Notes under the pieces: generated by a model
The model's input: only the letters and a program-made list of their open reading frames with translations
Database searches by the model: none
What the model was told of the DNA's origin: nothing
Part shown: positions 19,173 through 29,382 of the stretch, in pieces
Layout: each line of letters begins with the position of its first letter
Position numbering within the stretch: the stretch's first letter is position 1
NCBI RefSeq assembly: GCF_002902905.1
Contig: NZ_CP026124.1
Span: 1,736,001-1,800,000, forward strand
Direction: 5' to 3'
DNA: 64,000 nt
Source: Achromobacter sp. AONIH1
Lineage (GTDB): Bacteria > Pseudomonadota > Gammaproteobacteria > Burkholderiales > Burkholderiaceae_B
Program-made: the position numbers and the translations under genes

Positions 19173-20237
19173 ATGGCCCAAGCATCGAACACCCGTATCA
19201 AGGTTGGCATCGTCGGCGGCACCGGCTACACCGGCGTCGAGCTGCTGCGCCTGCTGTCGCAGCACCCGAATGTGGAATTGACCGCCATCACGTCCCGCAA
19301 GGAAGACGGGCTGCCGGTGGCCGATATGTACCCGAACCTGCGCGGCCGCGTGAAGATCGCTTTCTCCGCGCCCGAAAAGGCCTCGCTGACCGATTGCGAC
19401 GTGGTGTTCTTCGCCACGCCCCATGGCGTGGCCATGGCGCAGGCGCCCGAGCTGATCGCCGCCGGCACCCGCGTGATCGACCTGGCCGCCGATTTCCGCC
19501 TGCAGGACATCCCCACGTTCGAGCGCTGGTACAAGATTCCCCATACCTGCCCGGAAGTGCTGGCCGAGTCCCAGTACGGCCTGGTCGAGCTGAACCGTGA
19601 AGCCATCTCCAAGGCCCGCGTGATCGGCAATCCGGGCTGCTACCCGACCACGGTGCTGCTGGGCCTGGCGCCGCTGCTGGAAGGCGGCAAGAAGCTGATC
19701 GACGCGCAGACCCTGATCGCGGACTGCAAGTCGGGCGTGTCCGGCGCGGGCCGCAAGGCGGAGGTGGGCTCGCTGTTCTCCGAGGCCTCCGACAACTTCA
19801 AGGCCTATGGCGTGGCGGGCCACCGCCATCATCCGGAAATCGTTTCGCAGCTGGAGAAGATCGCTGGCGGCAAGGTCGGCCTGACCTTCGTGCCGCACCT
19901 GGTGCCCATGATTCGCGGCATGTACTCCACCCTCTACGCCCGCATCCTGCCCGAGGCGCGCGACACGGACTTCCAGGCCCTGTTCGAGCAGCGTTATGCC
20001 GACGAGGCCTTTGTCGACGTGATGCCGGCCGGCAGCCTGCCGGAAACCCGCTCGGTGCGCGCGTCCAACAACCTGCGCATCGCGCTGTCGCGCCCGGGCA
20101 ATGGCGACCAGCTGATCGTGATGGTGGTGCAGGACAACCTGGTCAAGGGCGCCGCCGGCCAGGCCGTGCAGAACATGAACCTGATGTTCGGCTTCGCGGA
20201 ATCCACCGGCCTGGACCAGGTCGCGATCCTGCCCTGA
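19173..20237 (+). CDS. argC: N-acetyl-gamma-glutamyl-phosphate reductase
   Basis: 354 residues from the ATG at 19173 ([21 protein letters not shown]). The NADP-binding GGTGYTG motif is at the N-terminus and the catalytic Cys lies in [10 protein letters not shown]. The HRHHPEI and [11 protein letters not shown] blocks confirm ArgC of the long type. It makes N-acetylglutamate semialdehyde in arginine biosynthesis. The frame continues upstream to 18981 through rpsI and the terminator, which is not real coding. Confidence 0.97.
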   Translation: MAQASNTRIKVGIVGGTGYTGVELLRLLSQHPNVELTAITSRKEDGLPVADMYPNLRGRVKIAFSAPEKASLTDCDVVFFATPHGVAMAQAPELIAAGTRVIDLAADFRLQDIPTFERWYKIPHTCPEVLAESQYGLVELNREAISKARVIGNPGCYPTTVLLGLAPLLEGGKKLIDAQTLIADCKSGVSGAGRKAEVGSLFSEASDNFKAYGVAGHRHHPEIVSQLEKIAGGKVGLTFVPHLVPMIRGMYSTLYARILPEARDTDFQALFEQRYADEAFVDVMPAGSLPETRSVRASNNLRIALSRPGNGDQLIVMVVQDNLVKGAAGQAVQNMNLMFGFAESTGLDQVAILP

Positions 20238-20277
20238 TGCATTGCCGGAGGGGCGGCTGGCCGCCCTTTCGAGTGCC

Positions 20278-21015
20278 ATGTCCAACGATTCTCCCATCGC
20301 TTCGCAATCGCGCCGTCCTCGCGGACTGGCGCGCGTCGGCATCGCGCTCGCGTTAGGCGTCGCGCTGGGCGTCGCGGGGACCAGTCTCTACGTCCGCCAC
20401 CAGGCGCGCGCGAGCGTGGCGGCGGCTGCTTCGGATCCCCTGCCGAGCAGCGCGCAGGAAGAGGCGATGCGCCAGCAGCGCACGCTGCTGCGTTTCACCC
20501 AGGGCCAGCTGGACGCGGCCGATGGCGAACTGGTGATCGAGCGGGCCGCGCGGCAGGAGCTGGAAACGCAGTTGCGCGCCGCCCAGGCCGAGGTCGGCCG
20601 CGTGCGCGACCAGCTGGCGTTCTATGAGCAGCTGCTGCCGCCCGGGCCGGAAGGCTCGGTCGATATACGCGGCGCGCAGGTCGAGCGCGCCGGGCAGGGC
20701 CTGCGCTACAAGGTGCTGCTGATGCGCAGTGGTCGCAATGGTGGCGCACCGTTTTCGGGCGCGTTGCGCTTCCAGGCGGTCGGCACGCTCAAGGGCGAGA
20801 CCGTGACCGTCGAGCTCGCGCCCATGCAGGTCAAGTCGGAAACGACGCCGGCGCCCGATGGTGTCGCCGCCGGACTGGCCTTGCAGTTCGACCAGTATCA
20901 ACGCAGCCAGGGCATGCTGGCCTTGCCCGAGGGTTTTGTCCCCGAAAGCGTGACCATCACCGTGCTCGAAGGCGATACGGTGCGCGCGACCCGCAGCGTC
21001 AAGCTCGAACTTTGA
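20278..21015 (+). CDS. DUF6776-type membrane-anchored coiled-coil protein
   Basis: 245 residues from the ATG at 20278. There is a short cytoplasmic basic segment, one membrane helix (about residues 20-40, ARVGIALALGVALGVAGTSLYV), a coiled coil (about 60-125, RQELETQLRAAQAEVGRVRDQLAFYEQLLP) and a C-terminal beta-rich domain (about 130-245). This architecture and the position between argC and erpA match the DUF6776 proteins of beta-proteobacteria. Function unknown. Confidence 0.8.
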   Translation: MSNDSPIASQSRRPRGLARVGIALALGVALGVAGTSLYVRHQARASVAAAASDPLPSSAQEEAMRQQRTLLRFTQGQLDAADGELVIERAARQELETQLRAAQAEVGRVRDQLAFYEQLLPPGPEGSVDIRGAQVERAGQGLRYKVLLMRSGRNGGAPFSGALRFQAVGTLKGETVTVELAPMQVKSETTPAPDGVAAGLALQFDQYQRSQGMLALPEGFVPESVTITVLEGDTVRATRSVKLEL

Positions 21016-21101
21016 GTCCGGCCCGGGGCTGCGCTATAGTGACAGCATACGAGTGGCGACGCCGCTCACCGAAATTCGGCCTCAACGGCCAGGAGTGAAC
21101 C

Positions 21102-21473
21102 ATGAATGCAGTGACCGAAACCGTCGACCTGCAGGCCCCGCCGCCTGCTCCCCTGGTCTTTACCGACTCGGCGGCCGCCAAGGTCAAGGACCTGCTGGCC
21201 GAGGAAGGCAACCCCGAGCTGAAGCTGCGCGTCTTCGTGCAAGGCGGCGGCTGTTCGGGTTTCCAGTACGGCTTCACCTTTGATGAAGTCGTCAACGAAG
21301 ACGACACCGTGCTCGACAAGGCTGGTGTGCAGCTGCTGGTCGACCCGATGAGCTTCCAGTATCTGGTCGGCGCCGAGATCGACTACAAGGAGGACATCGA
21401 GGGCTCGCAGTTCGTCATCCGCAATCCCAACGCCAGCACGACTTGCGGTTGCGGTTCCTCGTTCTCGGTCTGA
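21102..21473 (+). CDS. erpA: Iron-sulfur cluster insertion protein ErpA
   Basis: 123 residues of the A-type carrier family. The three cluster-binding cysteines are visible in [12 protein letters not shown] and the C-terminal [12 protein letters not shown]. ErpA passes Fe-S clusters to apo-enzymes such as IspG. The start follows a CAGGAG ribosome site. It is followed by a strong bidirectional terminator shared with the convergent anmK. Confidence 0.96.
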   Translation: MNAVTETVDLQAPPPAPLVFTDSAAAKVKDLLAEEGNPELKLRVFVQGGGCSGFQYGFTFDEVVNEDDTVLDKAGVQLLVDPMSFQYLVGAEIDYKEDIEGSQFVIRNPNASTTCGCGSSFSV

Positions 21474-21497
21474 TCGCGCCCTGAGCGTCAGCTCATT

Positions 21498-21529
21498 AAA
21501 AAACCCTTCGGCTTGCCGAAGGGTTTTTT
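21498..21529. terminator. Bidirectional intrinsic terminator between erpA and anmK
   Basis: AAAAAACCCTTCGGC and GCCGAAGGGTTTTTT form a perfect stem with A and T tracts on the two sides, placed between the two convergent stop codons. Confidence 0.93.
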
Positions 21530-21540
21530 GTTTTGGGCAA

Positions 21541-22719
21541 TCAGGCCGGATAGAGCGCGCCCAGGATGCGCGGACCGCGCGCGCCGGTCACGTCGGGCAG
21601 TCCGGCGGGGCGGCGTTCCGTAAAACGGTGCGCCAGCCAGGCGAAGGCCAGCGCCTCGACCTGCTGGGCCGGCACGCCGAGCGCATCGGTCGGATGGACG
21701 GGCCGTTGCAGGCAGTACGCCAGTTCGCGCATCAGCGCGCCGTTGCGCGCGCCGCCGCCGCAGACATAGATCTCGGTCACGCCAGCGGCGGCCGCGTCAA
21801 TGGCGTTGGCCACGGTCCTGGCCGTCAGGCGCTGCAATGTGGCCTGCACGTCCTCAGGCGCCGGGCGCGGGCCGTCGCAGGCCGCCAGCCGGTCGTCCAG
21901 CCAGCGCATGTTGAAGAGATCGCGCCCGGTGGACTTGGGTGGCGGCAGGGCGAACCAGGGTTCGCCCGCGATCAACGCCTCGAGCAGCGGCGCCAGCACC
22001 TGGCCGCTGGCCGCCCAGCGGCCGTCGGCGTCAAAGGGCTGGTTCAGGTGGCGCTGGCACCATCCGTCCAGCAGCACATTGGCGGGGCCGGTGTCGAAGC
22101 CGCGCACCGGCGTGCCGGGCGCAAGCAGCGTGACGTTGGCGATGCCGCCCAGGTTCAGCACCGCGCGCGCCCGTGGCGCGCCGAAGATCGCCGCATGAAA
22201 GGGCGGCACCAGCGGCGCGCCCTGGCCGCCGGCGGCCACGTCGCGGCTGCGGAAATCGGCCACCACGTCGATGCCGCTCAGCTCGGCCAGGAGCGCCGGG
22301 GCGTTCAATTGCACGGTATAGCCGCTGTCGGGCCGGTGGCGCACGGTTTGTCCGTGGACGCCGATGGCGATTACATCGCGCGGCGCGACGCCGGATGCGT
22401 CGAGCAGGCGGGCGGCTGTGTCGGCATAGAGACGCGCCAGCGAATTGGCCGCCAGCGCGGCGCGCGCCAGTTCGTCGGCGCCGGCGTGGTTCAGCGACAG
22501 CAGCTCGGCGCGCAGGGCGGAGGGCATGTCCAGGCTGGCGCTGGCCAGCACCTGCGGCGGCTGGCCGTGGGCCAGCCGGGCCAGCACGCCGTCGACACCG
22601 TCGACGCTGGTGCCCGACATCAGGCCGATATAGAGTCCGGGAGCGGGGCGGGCGGGCGCGGCGCCCGCCGCCTGGAGGCGGCCGGGCTGGGAATCGCGCG
22701 GGCCGCCGGAAGCGCTCAT
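21541..22719 (-). CDS. anmK: Anhydro-N-acetylmuramic acid kinase
   Basis: 392 residues. The phosphate-binding [20 protein letters not shown] block is near residue 29, preceded by a variable N-terminal extension, so the true start could be slightly further in. [23 protein letters not shown] and [13 protein letters not shown] complete the family pattern. The enzyme phosphorylates and opens 1,6-anhydro-MurNAc released from peptidoglycan, giving MurNAc-6-phosphate. It lies 10 nt downstream of the M23 endopeptidase gene, forming a cell-wall turnover and recycling unit. Confidence 0.95.
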   Translation of the reverse strand: MSASGGPRDSQPGRLQAAGAAPARPAPGLYIGLMSGTSVDGVDGVLARLAHGQPPQVLASASLDMPSALRAELLSLNHAGADELARAALAANSLARLYADTAARLLDASGVAPRDVIAIGVHGQTVRHRPDSGYTVQLNAPALLAELSGIDVVADFRSRDVAAGGQGAPLVPPFHAAIFGAPRARAVLNLGGIANVTLLAPGTPVRGFDTGPANVLLDGWCQRHLNQPFDADGRWAASGQVLAPLLEALIAGEPWFALPPPKSTGRDLFNMRWLDDRLAACDGPRPAPEDVQATLQRLTARTVANAIDAAAAGVTEIYVCGGGARNGALMRELAYCLQRPVHPTDALGVPAQQVEALAFAWLAHRFTERRPAGLPDVTGARGPRILGALYPA

Positions 22720-22729
22720 GTTCGCGCGC

Positions 22730-24136
22730 TCAGCGGCTGGCCACGTTGGTCAGCGCGTCGGGCAGGGTCTGCTGGAATTCCGTCAGCAGCTGGATCTGCT
22801 GCTGGTACGGCGCCACGGCCTGCTTGAAGGCGCGGATTTCCGCGGGCTCCAGCGTGCGGGCCACGGGCAGGTCCACCGACAGCGGGTCGATGGGCTGGTT
22901 GTCCACGCGGAATTCGTAGTGCAGGTGCGGGCCCGTGGCCCAGCCGGTGGCGCCCACGTAGCCGAGCAGCTGGCCCTGGGAGATCTTGGAGCCCTTGGTG
23001 ATGCCTTCGGCGATGCGGCTCTGGTGCGCGTACAGCGTCGAGTACTTGCCGTGGTGCTTGACGATGACCACGTTGCCGTAGCCGTTCTGCCAGCCCGAGA
23101 ATTCCACCGTGCCGTCAGCCGTGGAATGGATGGGCGTGCCCGACGGCGCGGCGTAGTCCACGCCCTTGTGCCCCGTCCAGGTCTTGTGGATGGGGTGCAT
23201 GCGCATGCCGAAGGTCGAGCTGATGCGGCTGAACTTCAGGGCGGTGCGAAGGAAGGCGCCGCGCAGGCTGGTGCCGTCGAAATCGTAATACGAGCCGCTC
23301 TTGCCGTCGGGGCTGAACCAGACGGCGTTGTAGGTCTTCTCGCCGTTGATGAACTCCAGCGCCAGCACGCGTCCGGCGCCGGCATAGCGGCCGTCGTGCG
23401 AGCGCACTTCGTAGACCACGCGGAACTGGTCGCCCTGCCGCAGGTCGCGCAGGAAGTCGATCTTGGCGCTGAGGATGTCGGCCATCTGCAGCGTGACGGA
23501 ATCGGGGATGCCGGCCGCATCGGTGGCGCCGAACAGCGAGGAGCGGATGGTGCCGACCGCGACGCGGGTCTGGCGATCGGTGCTCTCGGTGATTTCCTCG
23601 GCCTTGTAGCTGTTGCCGGCCGGGGCCACGTGCAGCATGCGGGTGACGACCTGGCCGTCGGTCTCGTTGCCGGGCGTGTGGATGTAGCGCAGCCAGATCA
23701 GGTTGCCGTCTTCGTCGGTCGCCGCCTGGACCGAGCGGCCCGGATAGAGCTTGTAGATGCTGCGGGCGCTGGCGTCGTGGGTGAGGAAGGTTTGCAGTTC
23801 CGGCGCGTCCAGTTCCAGGCGCTGCAGCACCGCGGCCAGCGTGTCGCCCGCGCGGATGCGGGTTTCGCTGATGTAGGGCGCGGCGCTCGGCGTGCTGACT
23901 TCGACCTGTTCGGCGGTCAGGGGCAGGATGCTCTGGATGATGCGGGCGGAGGGGATGTCGGAGCGATCGGGATGCTGCACCATGCCCAGCGCGGCAGCGC
24001 CGGCGAACAGGCCGATCGCGGTGACCAGCAGCGTGCGGCTGACAATCCCGGAGCGCGGCTTGGGCTCGACGGGCGAGAGCGACGCTGCGGTTTTGCGCTT
24101 GAAGCGGTTCGCAATGTCGTGGAGGCCACGATTCAT
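22730..24136 (-). CDS. M23 family murein DD-endopeptidase (MepM-like)
   Basis: 468 residues: a cytoplasmic basic start, one membrane anchor (about 30-50, [19 protein letters not shown]), a periplasmic OapA/LysM-like domain with [15 protein letters not shown], an intermediate domain and a C-terminal LytM/M23 domain. The zinc ligands are in [14 protein letters not shown] (HxxxD) and GPHLHYEF (HxH). These enzymes cut D-Ala-mDAP crosslinks so the wall can expand. It is transcribed together with anmK. Confidence 0.93.
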   Translation of the reverse strand: MNRGLHDIANRFKRKTAASLSPVEPKPRSGIVSRTLLVTAIGLFAGAAALGMVQHPDRSDIPSARIIQSILPLTAEQVEVSTPSAAPYISETRIRAGDTLAAVLQRLELDAPELQTFLTHDASARSIYKLYPGRSVQAATDEDGNLIWLRYIHTPGNETDGQVVTRMLHVAPAGNSYKAEEITESTDRQTRVAVGTIRSSLFGATDAAGIPDSVTLQMADILSAKIDFLRDLRQGDQFRVVYEVRSHDGRYAGAGRVLALEFINGEKTYNAVWFSPDGKSGSYYDFDGTSLRGAFLRTALKFSRISSTFGMRMHPIHKTWTGHKGVDYAAPSGTPIHSTADGTVEFSGWQNGYGNVVIVKHHGKYSTLYAHQSRIAEGITKGSKISQGQLLGYVGATGWATGPHLHYEFRVDNQPIDPLSVDLPVARTLEPAEIRAFKQAVAPYQQQIQLLTEFQQTLPDALTNVASR

Positions 24137-24267
24137 CGTGAAAAAACCCTCTCAGGTAGCTGGGACTCGCAGGGTGCGTGACACGAACGGCCCCCGCGCG
24201 CCACGTTATCCGGGGCAAGGGCTGGCGCGGGGCGCAACTTGTGAACAGCAGGTGACAGACCGGACGA

Positions 24268-24330
24268 CAACTGCGTATATATGACAGTTGCGTATGATTA
24301 GGGCGGTATCCTAGCTGATTCAGCTAGAAT
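24268..24330 (+). promoter_or_regulatory. Dense palindromes at the tyrS promoter
   Basis: CAACTG (24268-24273) and CAGTTG (24285-24290) form one dyad. CTAGCTGATTCAGCTAG (24311-24327) is a perfect 17-bp palindrome whose right end overlaps a TAGAAT -10 box (24325-24330). The region is AT-richer than its surroundings and lies between divergent M23 and tyrS genes, so it could regulate either. Confidence 0.5.
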
Positions 24331-24394
24331 TTTCGATAGTTTTCGTCACTTTTTACACCTTTTATCGGCCGAAGCCGTCTTGGTCCCCCCGGAA

Positions 24395-25639
24395 ATGTCC
24401 TCCTCAGAAGCCCCCATCGCAGCAGCCCCCATCACCCCCGAAGTCGAAGCCGACCTGCGCATCGCCAAGCGCGGCTGCGACGAACTGCTGGTCGAATCGG
24501 AGTTCGCCCGCAAGCTGGCCCGCAGCCGCGCCACCGGCGTGCCGCTGCGTATCAAGCTGGGGCTGGATCCGACCGCGCCGGACATCCACCTGGGCCACAC
24601 GGTGGTGTTGAACAAGATGCGCCAGCTGCAGGACCTGGGCCACACGGTCATCTTCCTGATCGGCGACTTCACCTCGACCATTGGCGATCCCAGCGGTCGC
24701 AACAGCACCCGCCCGCCGCTGACCCGCGAGCAGATCGAGGCCAACGCCAAGACCTACTATGCGCAGGCCAGCCTGGTGCTGGACCCGGCCAAGACCGAGA
24801 TCCGTTACAACTCCGAGTGGTGTGACCCGCTGGGCGCGCGCGGCATGATCCAGCTGGCCTCGCGTTACACGGTGGCGCGCATGATGGAGCGCGAGGACTT
24901 CACCAAGCGCTTCAAGGGCGGCGTGCCGATCTCGGTGCATGAATTCCTGTATCCGCTGATGCAGGGCTATGACTCGGTGGCGCTGAAATCCGATCTGGAG
25001 CTGGGGGGCACCGATCAGAAGTTCAACCTGCTGGTCGGGCGCGAGCTGCAGAAGGAATATGGCCAGGAGCCGCAGTGCATCCTGACCATGCCGCTGCTGG
25101 TGGGGACGGATGGCGTCGAAAAGATGTCCAAATCCAAGGGCAACTACATCGGTATTTCCGAGTCGCCGGATTCGATGTTCGGCAAGCTCATGTCGATCTC
25201 CGACACGCTGATGTGGCGTTACTTCGAACTGCTGTCGTTCCGCTCGCTGGAAGACATCGCCGCGCTCAAGGCCGAGACCGAGGCCGGCCGCAATCCGCGC
25301 GACGCCAAGGTCCTGCTGGCCCAGGAGATCATCACCCGCTTCCATTCGGCCCGCGCGGCCGAAGAGGCGCTGGCTTCCTTCGAGGCGCGTTTCCGCGACG
25401 GCGCCATCCCGGACGACATGCCCGAAGTGAACGTCGCCGGCGCGCCGGTGGGCATCCTGAAGCTGCTGCGCGAGGCCGGCCTGGTGGCGTCGGGCTCCGA
25501 AGCCCAGCGCAACGTGGAGCAGGGCGGCGTGCGGGTGGACGGCGACCGCGTCGAGGACAAATCGTTGCAATTGCCCGCCGGCACTTATGTGGTGCAGGTA
25601 GGCAAGCGCAAATTCGCCCGTGTTACCGTGAAGTCGTGA
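24395..25639 (+). CDS. tyrS: Tyrosyl-tRNA synthetase
   Basis: 414 residues from the ATG at 24395; a TTG at 24380 is a weaker alternative. Class I signatures are HLGH in [10 protein letters not shown] and KMSKS in [10 protein letters not shown]. The C-terminal S4-like RNA-binding domain ([19 protein letters not shown]) is present. The sequence belongs to the longer bacterial TyrRS type with [15 protein letters not shown] as substrate-pocket block. It charges tRNA-Tyr. Confidence 0.97.
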   Translation: MSSSEAPIAAAPITPEVEADLRIAKRGCDELLVESEFARKLARSRATGVPLRIKLGLDPTAPDIHLGHTVVLNKMRQLQDLGHTVIFLIGDFTSTIGDPSGRNSTRPPLTREQIEANAKTYYAQASLVLDPAKTEIRYNSEWCDPLGARGMIQLASRYTVARMMEREDFTKRFKGGVPISVHEFLYPLMQGYDSVALKSDLELGGTDQKFNLLVGRELQKEYGQEPQCILTMPLLVGTDGVEKMSKSKGNYIGISESPDSMFGKLMSISDTLMWRYFELLSFRSLEDIAALKAETEAGRNPRDAKVLLAQEIITRFHSARAAEEALASFEARFRDGAIPDDMPEVNVAGAPVGILKLLREAGLVASGSEAQRNVEQGGVRVDGDRVEDKSLQLPAGTYVVQVGKRKFARVTVKS

Positions 25640-25740
25640 TTTTGCGAAGATCGCTTGATCCGGTGGCTGCGGAGATTTGATACGCTGGGAGCCAGGGCCG
25701 AGGACCCGGGCGTCCTGTGCGGCACATTGAGGAGCACGAC

Positions 25741-26397
25741 ATGAAGCTTTTGAGTTTGTCCTTTTCCGATGCCGAGTCGATTCCCGAGCGCTACGCCTTC
25801 GGCAGGATCGACGCGCAATCGCACGTCGCGCTGGCTGATAACTTCAATCCGCAGTTTTCCTGGGACGACGCGCCGGCCGGCACGCAGTCCTTCGCGCTGA
25901 TCTGCCACGATCCGGACGTGCCGTCAGTTCCCGACGACGTCAACCAGGAGGGCCGCGAAGTGCCCGCCAGCCTGCCGCGCGTCGATTTCTTCCATTGGGT
26001 GCTGGTGGACCTGCCCGCCGACCTGCGCGAAATCGACGAGGGCGCCTTTTCCAACGGCATCACGCCGCGCGGCAAGGGCGGCCCGTTGGCGCCGCTTGGC
26101 GCGCGCCAGGGTGTCAACTCCTACACGTCCTGGTTCGCCAGCGACCACGACATGAGCGGCGACTATTTCGGCTATGACGGCCCGTGCCCGCCCTGGAACG
26201 ACGCGCTGGTCCACCGCTACGTGTTCACGTTGTATGCGCTGGACGTGGCCACGCTGGGCCTGCAAGGGTCCTTCACCGGCGAGGATGCGCTGCGCGCGAT
26301 CCAGAAGCATGTGCTGGCCCAGGCTTCGCTGACCGGCACCTACACGCTCAACCCGGCCCTCGCGCCCAAGCAGATCGGGGCCACCTCGGCCTCCTGA
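25741..26397 (+). CDS. YbhB/YbcL-family (PEBP-like) protein
   Basis: 218 residues from the ATG at 25741, 8 nt after GAGGAG. The PEBP/Raf-kinase-inhibitor-like fold is indicated by NPQFSWDDAPAGTQSFALICHDPDVP and FHWVLVDLP near the ligand pocket, then YDGPCPPWNDALVHRYVFTLYALD. No signal peptide is evident. Bacterial members bind small anionic ligands and their role is not established. It ends at a hairpin terminator. Confidence 0.9.
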   Translation: MKLLSLSFSDAESIPERYAFGRIDAQSHVALADNFNPQFSWDDAPAGTQSFALICHDPDVPSVPDDVNQEGREVPASLPRVDFFHWVLVDLPADLREIDEGAFSNGITPRGKGGPLAPLGARQGVNSYTSWFASDHDMSGDYFGYDGPCPPWNDALVHRYVFTLYALDVATLGLQGSFTGEDALRAIQKHVLAQASLTGTYTLNPALAPKQIGATSAS

Positions 26398-26417
26398 CGC
26401 CCCGCGCGGGCCGATCA

Positions 26418-26455
26418 CGCCCTGTCGTCGGATCCGTCCGGCGGCAGGGCGTTTT
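26418..26455 (+). terminator. Terminator after the PEBP-like gene
   Basis: CGCCCTG (26418-26424) pairs with CAGGGCG (26445-26451), with further partial pairing inside, followed by TTTT. Confidence 0.65.
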
Positions 26456-26527
26456 CAATTGGGGCGATCCATTGCGGCCGCGGCTGCCGGTCGGGCCGAG
26501 GCCCGAGCCGGCGTCCATCCGCGCGCA

Positions 26528-27166
26528 TCAGCCCGCCGCGCGTTTCAAGCGCAGCAGCGCCACGCCGAAGCTCACGAAGATCGAGCCCACCAGCCGGTTG
26601 AGCCAGGTCACGATGCGCGGCTGGCGCAGCAGCCGCCGCGCGCGATGGGCCAGCGCGCCATAGGCCAGCAGCGAGACCAGCGACATGCCCATGAAGATGC
26701 CCGTCAGGATGAGGAACTGCGGCAGCAGCGATTCGCTCGCGTTCAGGAATTGCGGGAACAGCGCGGTGAAGAACAGGATGGGCTTGGGATTCATCGTCGC
26801 CACCAGCGCCGCTTCAAGGTACAGACGGCTGGCGCGGCGCGGCGCCTGTTGCGTGGCCTGTTCGGGCGGCGGCGCGATATTCGAGCGGCCAAGCAGATGG
26901 CGCAGGCCGATGTAGAGCAGATAGGCCGCGCCCGCGACTTTCACCAGCGTGAACAGCAGCGCCGACGATTGCAGCACCACGCCCAGTCCCAGCATGGCGG
27001 CGGCGGACAGCAGGAACAGCCCTGTCACGTTCCCCAGCGTCGACGGCAGCACGGCGCGCACGCCGCCCGCCGCGCCATTGCGGATGGCGAGCATGGTGGC
27101 GGGGCCGGGGCTGACCACGCTGACGGCGGCGACCAGCGAGTAGGTAAGGAGGGTGGCGGTTTGCAT
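26528..27166 (-). CDS. LysE-family amino acid exporter
   Basis: 212 residues with six hydrophobic segments. The N-terminal VVSPGPATMLAIRNGAAGG matches the LysE/RhtB motif SPGPxxxxxxxxxxxxG, and the ALVATMNPKPILFF block in the second half is also typical. Such proteins export amino acids or homoserine lactone-like compounds. It is divergent from glyA, which could hint at glycine or serine export, but this is weak inference. Confidence 0.9.
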   Translation of the reverse strand: MQTATLLTYSLVAAVSVVSPGPATMLAIRNGAAGGVRAVLPSTLGNVTGLFLLSAAAMLGLGVVLQSSALLFTLVKVAGAAYLLYIGLRHLLGRSNIAPPPEQATQQAPRRASRLYLEAALVATMNPKPILFFTALFPQFLNASESLLPQFLILTGIFMGMSLVSLLAYGALAHRARRLLRQPRIVTWLNRLVGSIFVSFGVALLRLKRAAG

Positions 27167-27289
27167 GAAAATTGCTCAAGGCGGCTTGAGGCCGGTTTCA
27201 GGGGGCGGAACGGCGCGCGTGGTTTTCGCGCCCGTGCATGGCATTTTGCGCCGATTGCCGGTAGATGGGGGGCAATTCCGCGCGCCCGA

Positions 27290-27326
27290 CGGGGTAAACT
27301 AAGCGCCATTCTCCGGGTTTACCCCG
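27290..27326 (+). promoter_or_regulatory. Inverted repeat in the glyA leader/promoter
   Basis: CGGGGTAAA (27290-27298) and TTTACCCCG (27318-27326) are perfect 9-bp arms with a 19-nt spacer, ending about 50 nt before the glyA start. It could be an operator dyad or an RNA hairpin. It does not look like a glycine riboswitch. Confidence 0.45.
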
Positions 27327-27377
27327 GCCAGCCTTTCCCCGGTTTTTTCTCTTCTACTGCCTCAGGAACCCTCCGTC

Positions 27378-28628
27378 ATGTTTGACCGCAACCTCACCCT
27401 GTCCAAGGCTGACCCGGATGTCTGGGCCGCCGTCCAGAAGGAAGACGTGCGCCAGGAACAGCACATCGAGCTGATCGCGTCCGAGAACTACGCCAGCCCC
27501 GCCGTCATGGAAGCCCAGGGCACGCAGCTCACGAACAAGTACGCCGAAGGCTACCCCGGCAAGCGCTACTACGGCGGCTGCGAATACGTGGACGTGGTCG
27601 AGCAGCTGGCCATCGATCGCCTGAAGCAGATCTTCGGCGCCGAAGCCGCCAATGTGCAGCCCAACTCGGGCTCGCAGGCCAACCAGGGCGTGTACATGGC
27701 CGTGCTCAAGCCAGGCGACACCGTGCTGGGCATGAGCCTGGCCGAAGGCGGCCACCTGACGCACGGCGCGTCGGTCAACGCCTCGGGCAAGCTGTACAAC
27801 TTCATCTCGTATGGCCTGGACGAAAACGAAGTCCTGAACTACGACCAGGTCGAAAAGCTGGCCAAGGAACACAAGCCCAAGCTGATCGTGGCCGGCGCCT
27901 CGGCCTACGCGCTGCACATCGACTTCGAGCGCATGGGCCGCATCGCCCGTGAAAACGGCGCGCTGTTCATGGTCGACATCGCCCACTACGCGGGCCTGGT
28001 CGCTGGCGGTGCCTACCCCAACCCGGTTCCGCATGCAGACTTCGTCACCTCGACCACGCACAAGTCGCTGCGCGGCCCGCGCGGCGGCGTCATCATGATG
28101 AAGGCCGAACACGAGAAGATCATCAACTCGGCGATCTTCCCCGGCATCCAGGGCGGCCCGCTGATGCATGTCATCGCCGGCAAGGCCGTGGCCTTCAAGG
28201 AAGCGCTGGCCCCGGAATTCAAGGACTACGCGCAGCAAGTGGTCAAGAACGCCAAGGTGCTGGCCGATACGCTGGTCAAGCGCGGCCTGCGCATCGTTTC
28301 CGGCCGCACCGAAAGCCACGTCATGCTGGTTGACCTGCGCGCCAAGGGCATCACCGGCAAGGAAGCCGAAGCCGTGCTGGGCCAGGCTCACATCACGGTC
28401 AACAAGAACGCCATCCCGAATGATCCGGAAAAGCCCTTCGTGACCAGCGGCATCCGCCTGGGCACGCCGGCCATGACGACCCGCGGCTTCACCGAAGCCG
28501 AGGCCGAACTGACCGCCAACCTGATCGCCGACGTGCTGGACAACCCGCGCGACGAGGCCAACATCGCCGCCGTGCGCGCCAAGGTCAACGCACTGACCTC
28601 GCGCCTGCCGGTCTACGGCCGCAAGTAA
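27378..28628 (+). CDS. glyA: Serine hydroxymethyltransferase
   Basis: 416 residues, standard length. The PLP lysine is in the block [35 protein letters not shown] and [18 protein letters not shown] are N-terminal family signatures. The enzyme interconverts serine and glycine with tetrahydrofolate and supplies one-carbon units. glyA-nrdR-ribD is a common gene order in related beta-proteobacteria. Confidence 0.98.
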   Translation: MFDRNLTLSKADPDVWAAVQKEDVRQEQHIELIASENYASPAVMEAQGTQLTNKYAEGYPGKRYYGGCEYVDVVEQLAIDRLKQIFGAEAANVQPNSGSQANQGVYMAVLKPGDTVLGMSLAEGGHLTHGASVNASGKLYNFISYGLDENEVLNYDQVEKLAKEHKPKLIVAGASAYALHIDFERMGRIARENGALFMVDIAHYAGLVAGGAYPNPVPHADFVTSTTHKSLRGPRGGVIMMKAEHEKIINSAIFPGIQGGPLMHVIAGKAVAFKEALAPEFKDYAQQVVKNAKVLADTLVKRGLRIVSGRTESHVMLVDLRAKGITGKEAEAVLGQAHITVNKNAIPNDPEKPFVTSGIRLGTPAMTTRGFTEAEAELTANLIADVLDNPRDEANIAAVRAKVNALTSRLPVYGRK

Positions 28629-28670
28629 GCGCCTGCGCTGTCCGCCCGGGAAACCGGGCGGCGGGGATGA

Positions 28671-28707
28671 AAAGGGACGGTTCCGCAAGGGCCGTCCCTT
28701 TGTTTTT
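28671..28707 (+). terminator. Intrinsic terminator after glyA
   Basis: AAAGGGACGG (28671-28680) pairs with CCGTCCCTTT (28692-28701), followed by GTTTTT. A second perfect hairpin, CCGCCCGG-gaaa-CCGGGCGG, lies just before it at 28642-28661. Confidence 0.88.
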
Positions 28708-28827
28708 GGCCGGACGCACGGTTGCTGGCAAAAATATCGGGGACGAATTCAGCCCTATTGACGATTTCCGCCGGACGGATCGTTACAATATGCTTAATTC
28801 TTGCCATCCGGCCTTCAGGGATCACAC

Positions 28828-29307
28828 ATGCGGTGTCCATTTTGCGGCAACCCCGAAACGCAGGTCGTCGACAGCCGCGTCTCGGAAGAAGGCGACGCCA
28901 TCCGGCGCCGCCGCCGTTGCCTGTCCTGCGACAAGCGCTTCACCACCTATGAACGGGTGGAGCTGGCGCTGCCCTCGGTCGTCAAGCGCAATGGCAGCCG
29001 CAGCGACTACGATCCGGCCAAGCTGCGCGCCAGCCTGAGCCTGGCGCTGCGCAAGCGTCCCGTCAGTACCGGCGACGTGGATGCCGCCGTTTCCCGCATC
29101 GAAGAGCAGTTGCGGGCCAGCGGGCAGCGCGAAGTGCCCACCGAGCACATCGGCGAGCTGGTCATGAACGAGCTGCGCAAGCTCGACAAGGTGGCCTACG
29201 TGCGCTTTGCTTCGGTCTACAAGAGTTTCGAGGACATCGGCGAATTCGTCGAAGCCATCCGCGAGATGCAGGGGCCCTTGCTGCCCGGCAAGCTGCGCAA
29301 GGACTGA
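28828..29307 (+). CDS. nrdR: Transcriptional repressor NrdR
   Basis: 159 residues from the ATG at 28828. The zinc ribbon cysteines are C3, C6, C31 and C34 (MRCPFCG...[16 protein letters not shown]) and an ATP-cone domain follows ([20 protein letters not shown]). NrdR senses ATP/dATP and represses ribonucleotide reductase genes. No nrd gene is in the window. Confidence 0.97.
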   Translation: MRCPFCGNPETQVVDSRVSEEGDAIRRRRRCLSCDKRFTTYERVELALPSVVKRNGSRSDYDPAKLRASLSLALRKRPVSTGDVDAAVSRIEEQLRASGQREVPTEHIGELVMNELRKLDKVAYVRFASVYKSFEDIGEFVEAIREMQGPLLPGKLRKD

Positions 29308-29337
29308 GCGGATCCGCCTGTTGTCGTCACGCCGCCG

Positions 29338-29368
29338 CTCGGGCGCCGTGGCTAGGTCGGCGCCCGAG
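29338..29368. terminator. Hairpin between convergent nrdR and the GlxA-type regulator
   Basis: CTCGGGCGCC (29338-29347) and GGCGCCCGAG (29359-29368) form a perfect 10-bp stem with an 11-nt loop. There is no U-tract in either direction. Confidence 0.45.
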
Positions 29369-29382
29369 GCCGACGGCCCGCT

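Noticed and set aside
27167..27377. Glycine riboswitch before glyA
   Set aside because: The leader is short and lacks the conserved aptamer helices; only a simple dyad is seen.
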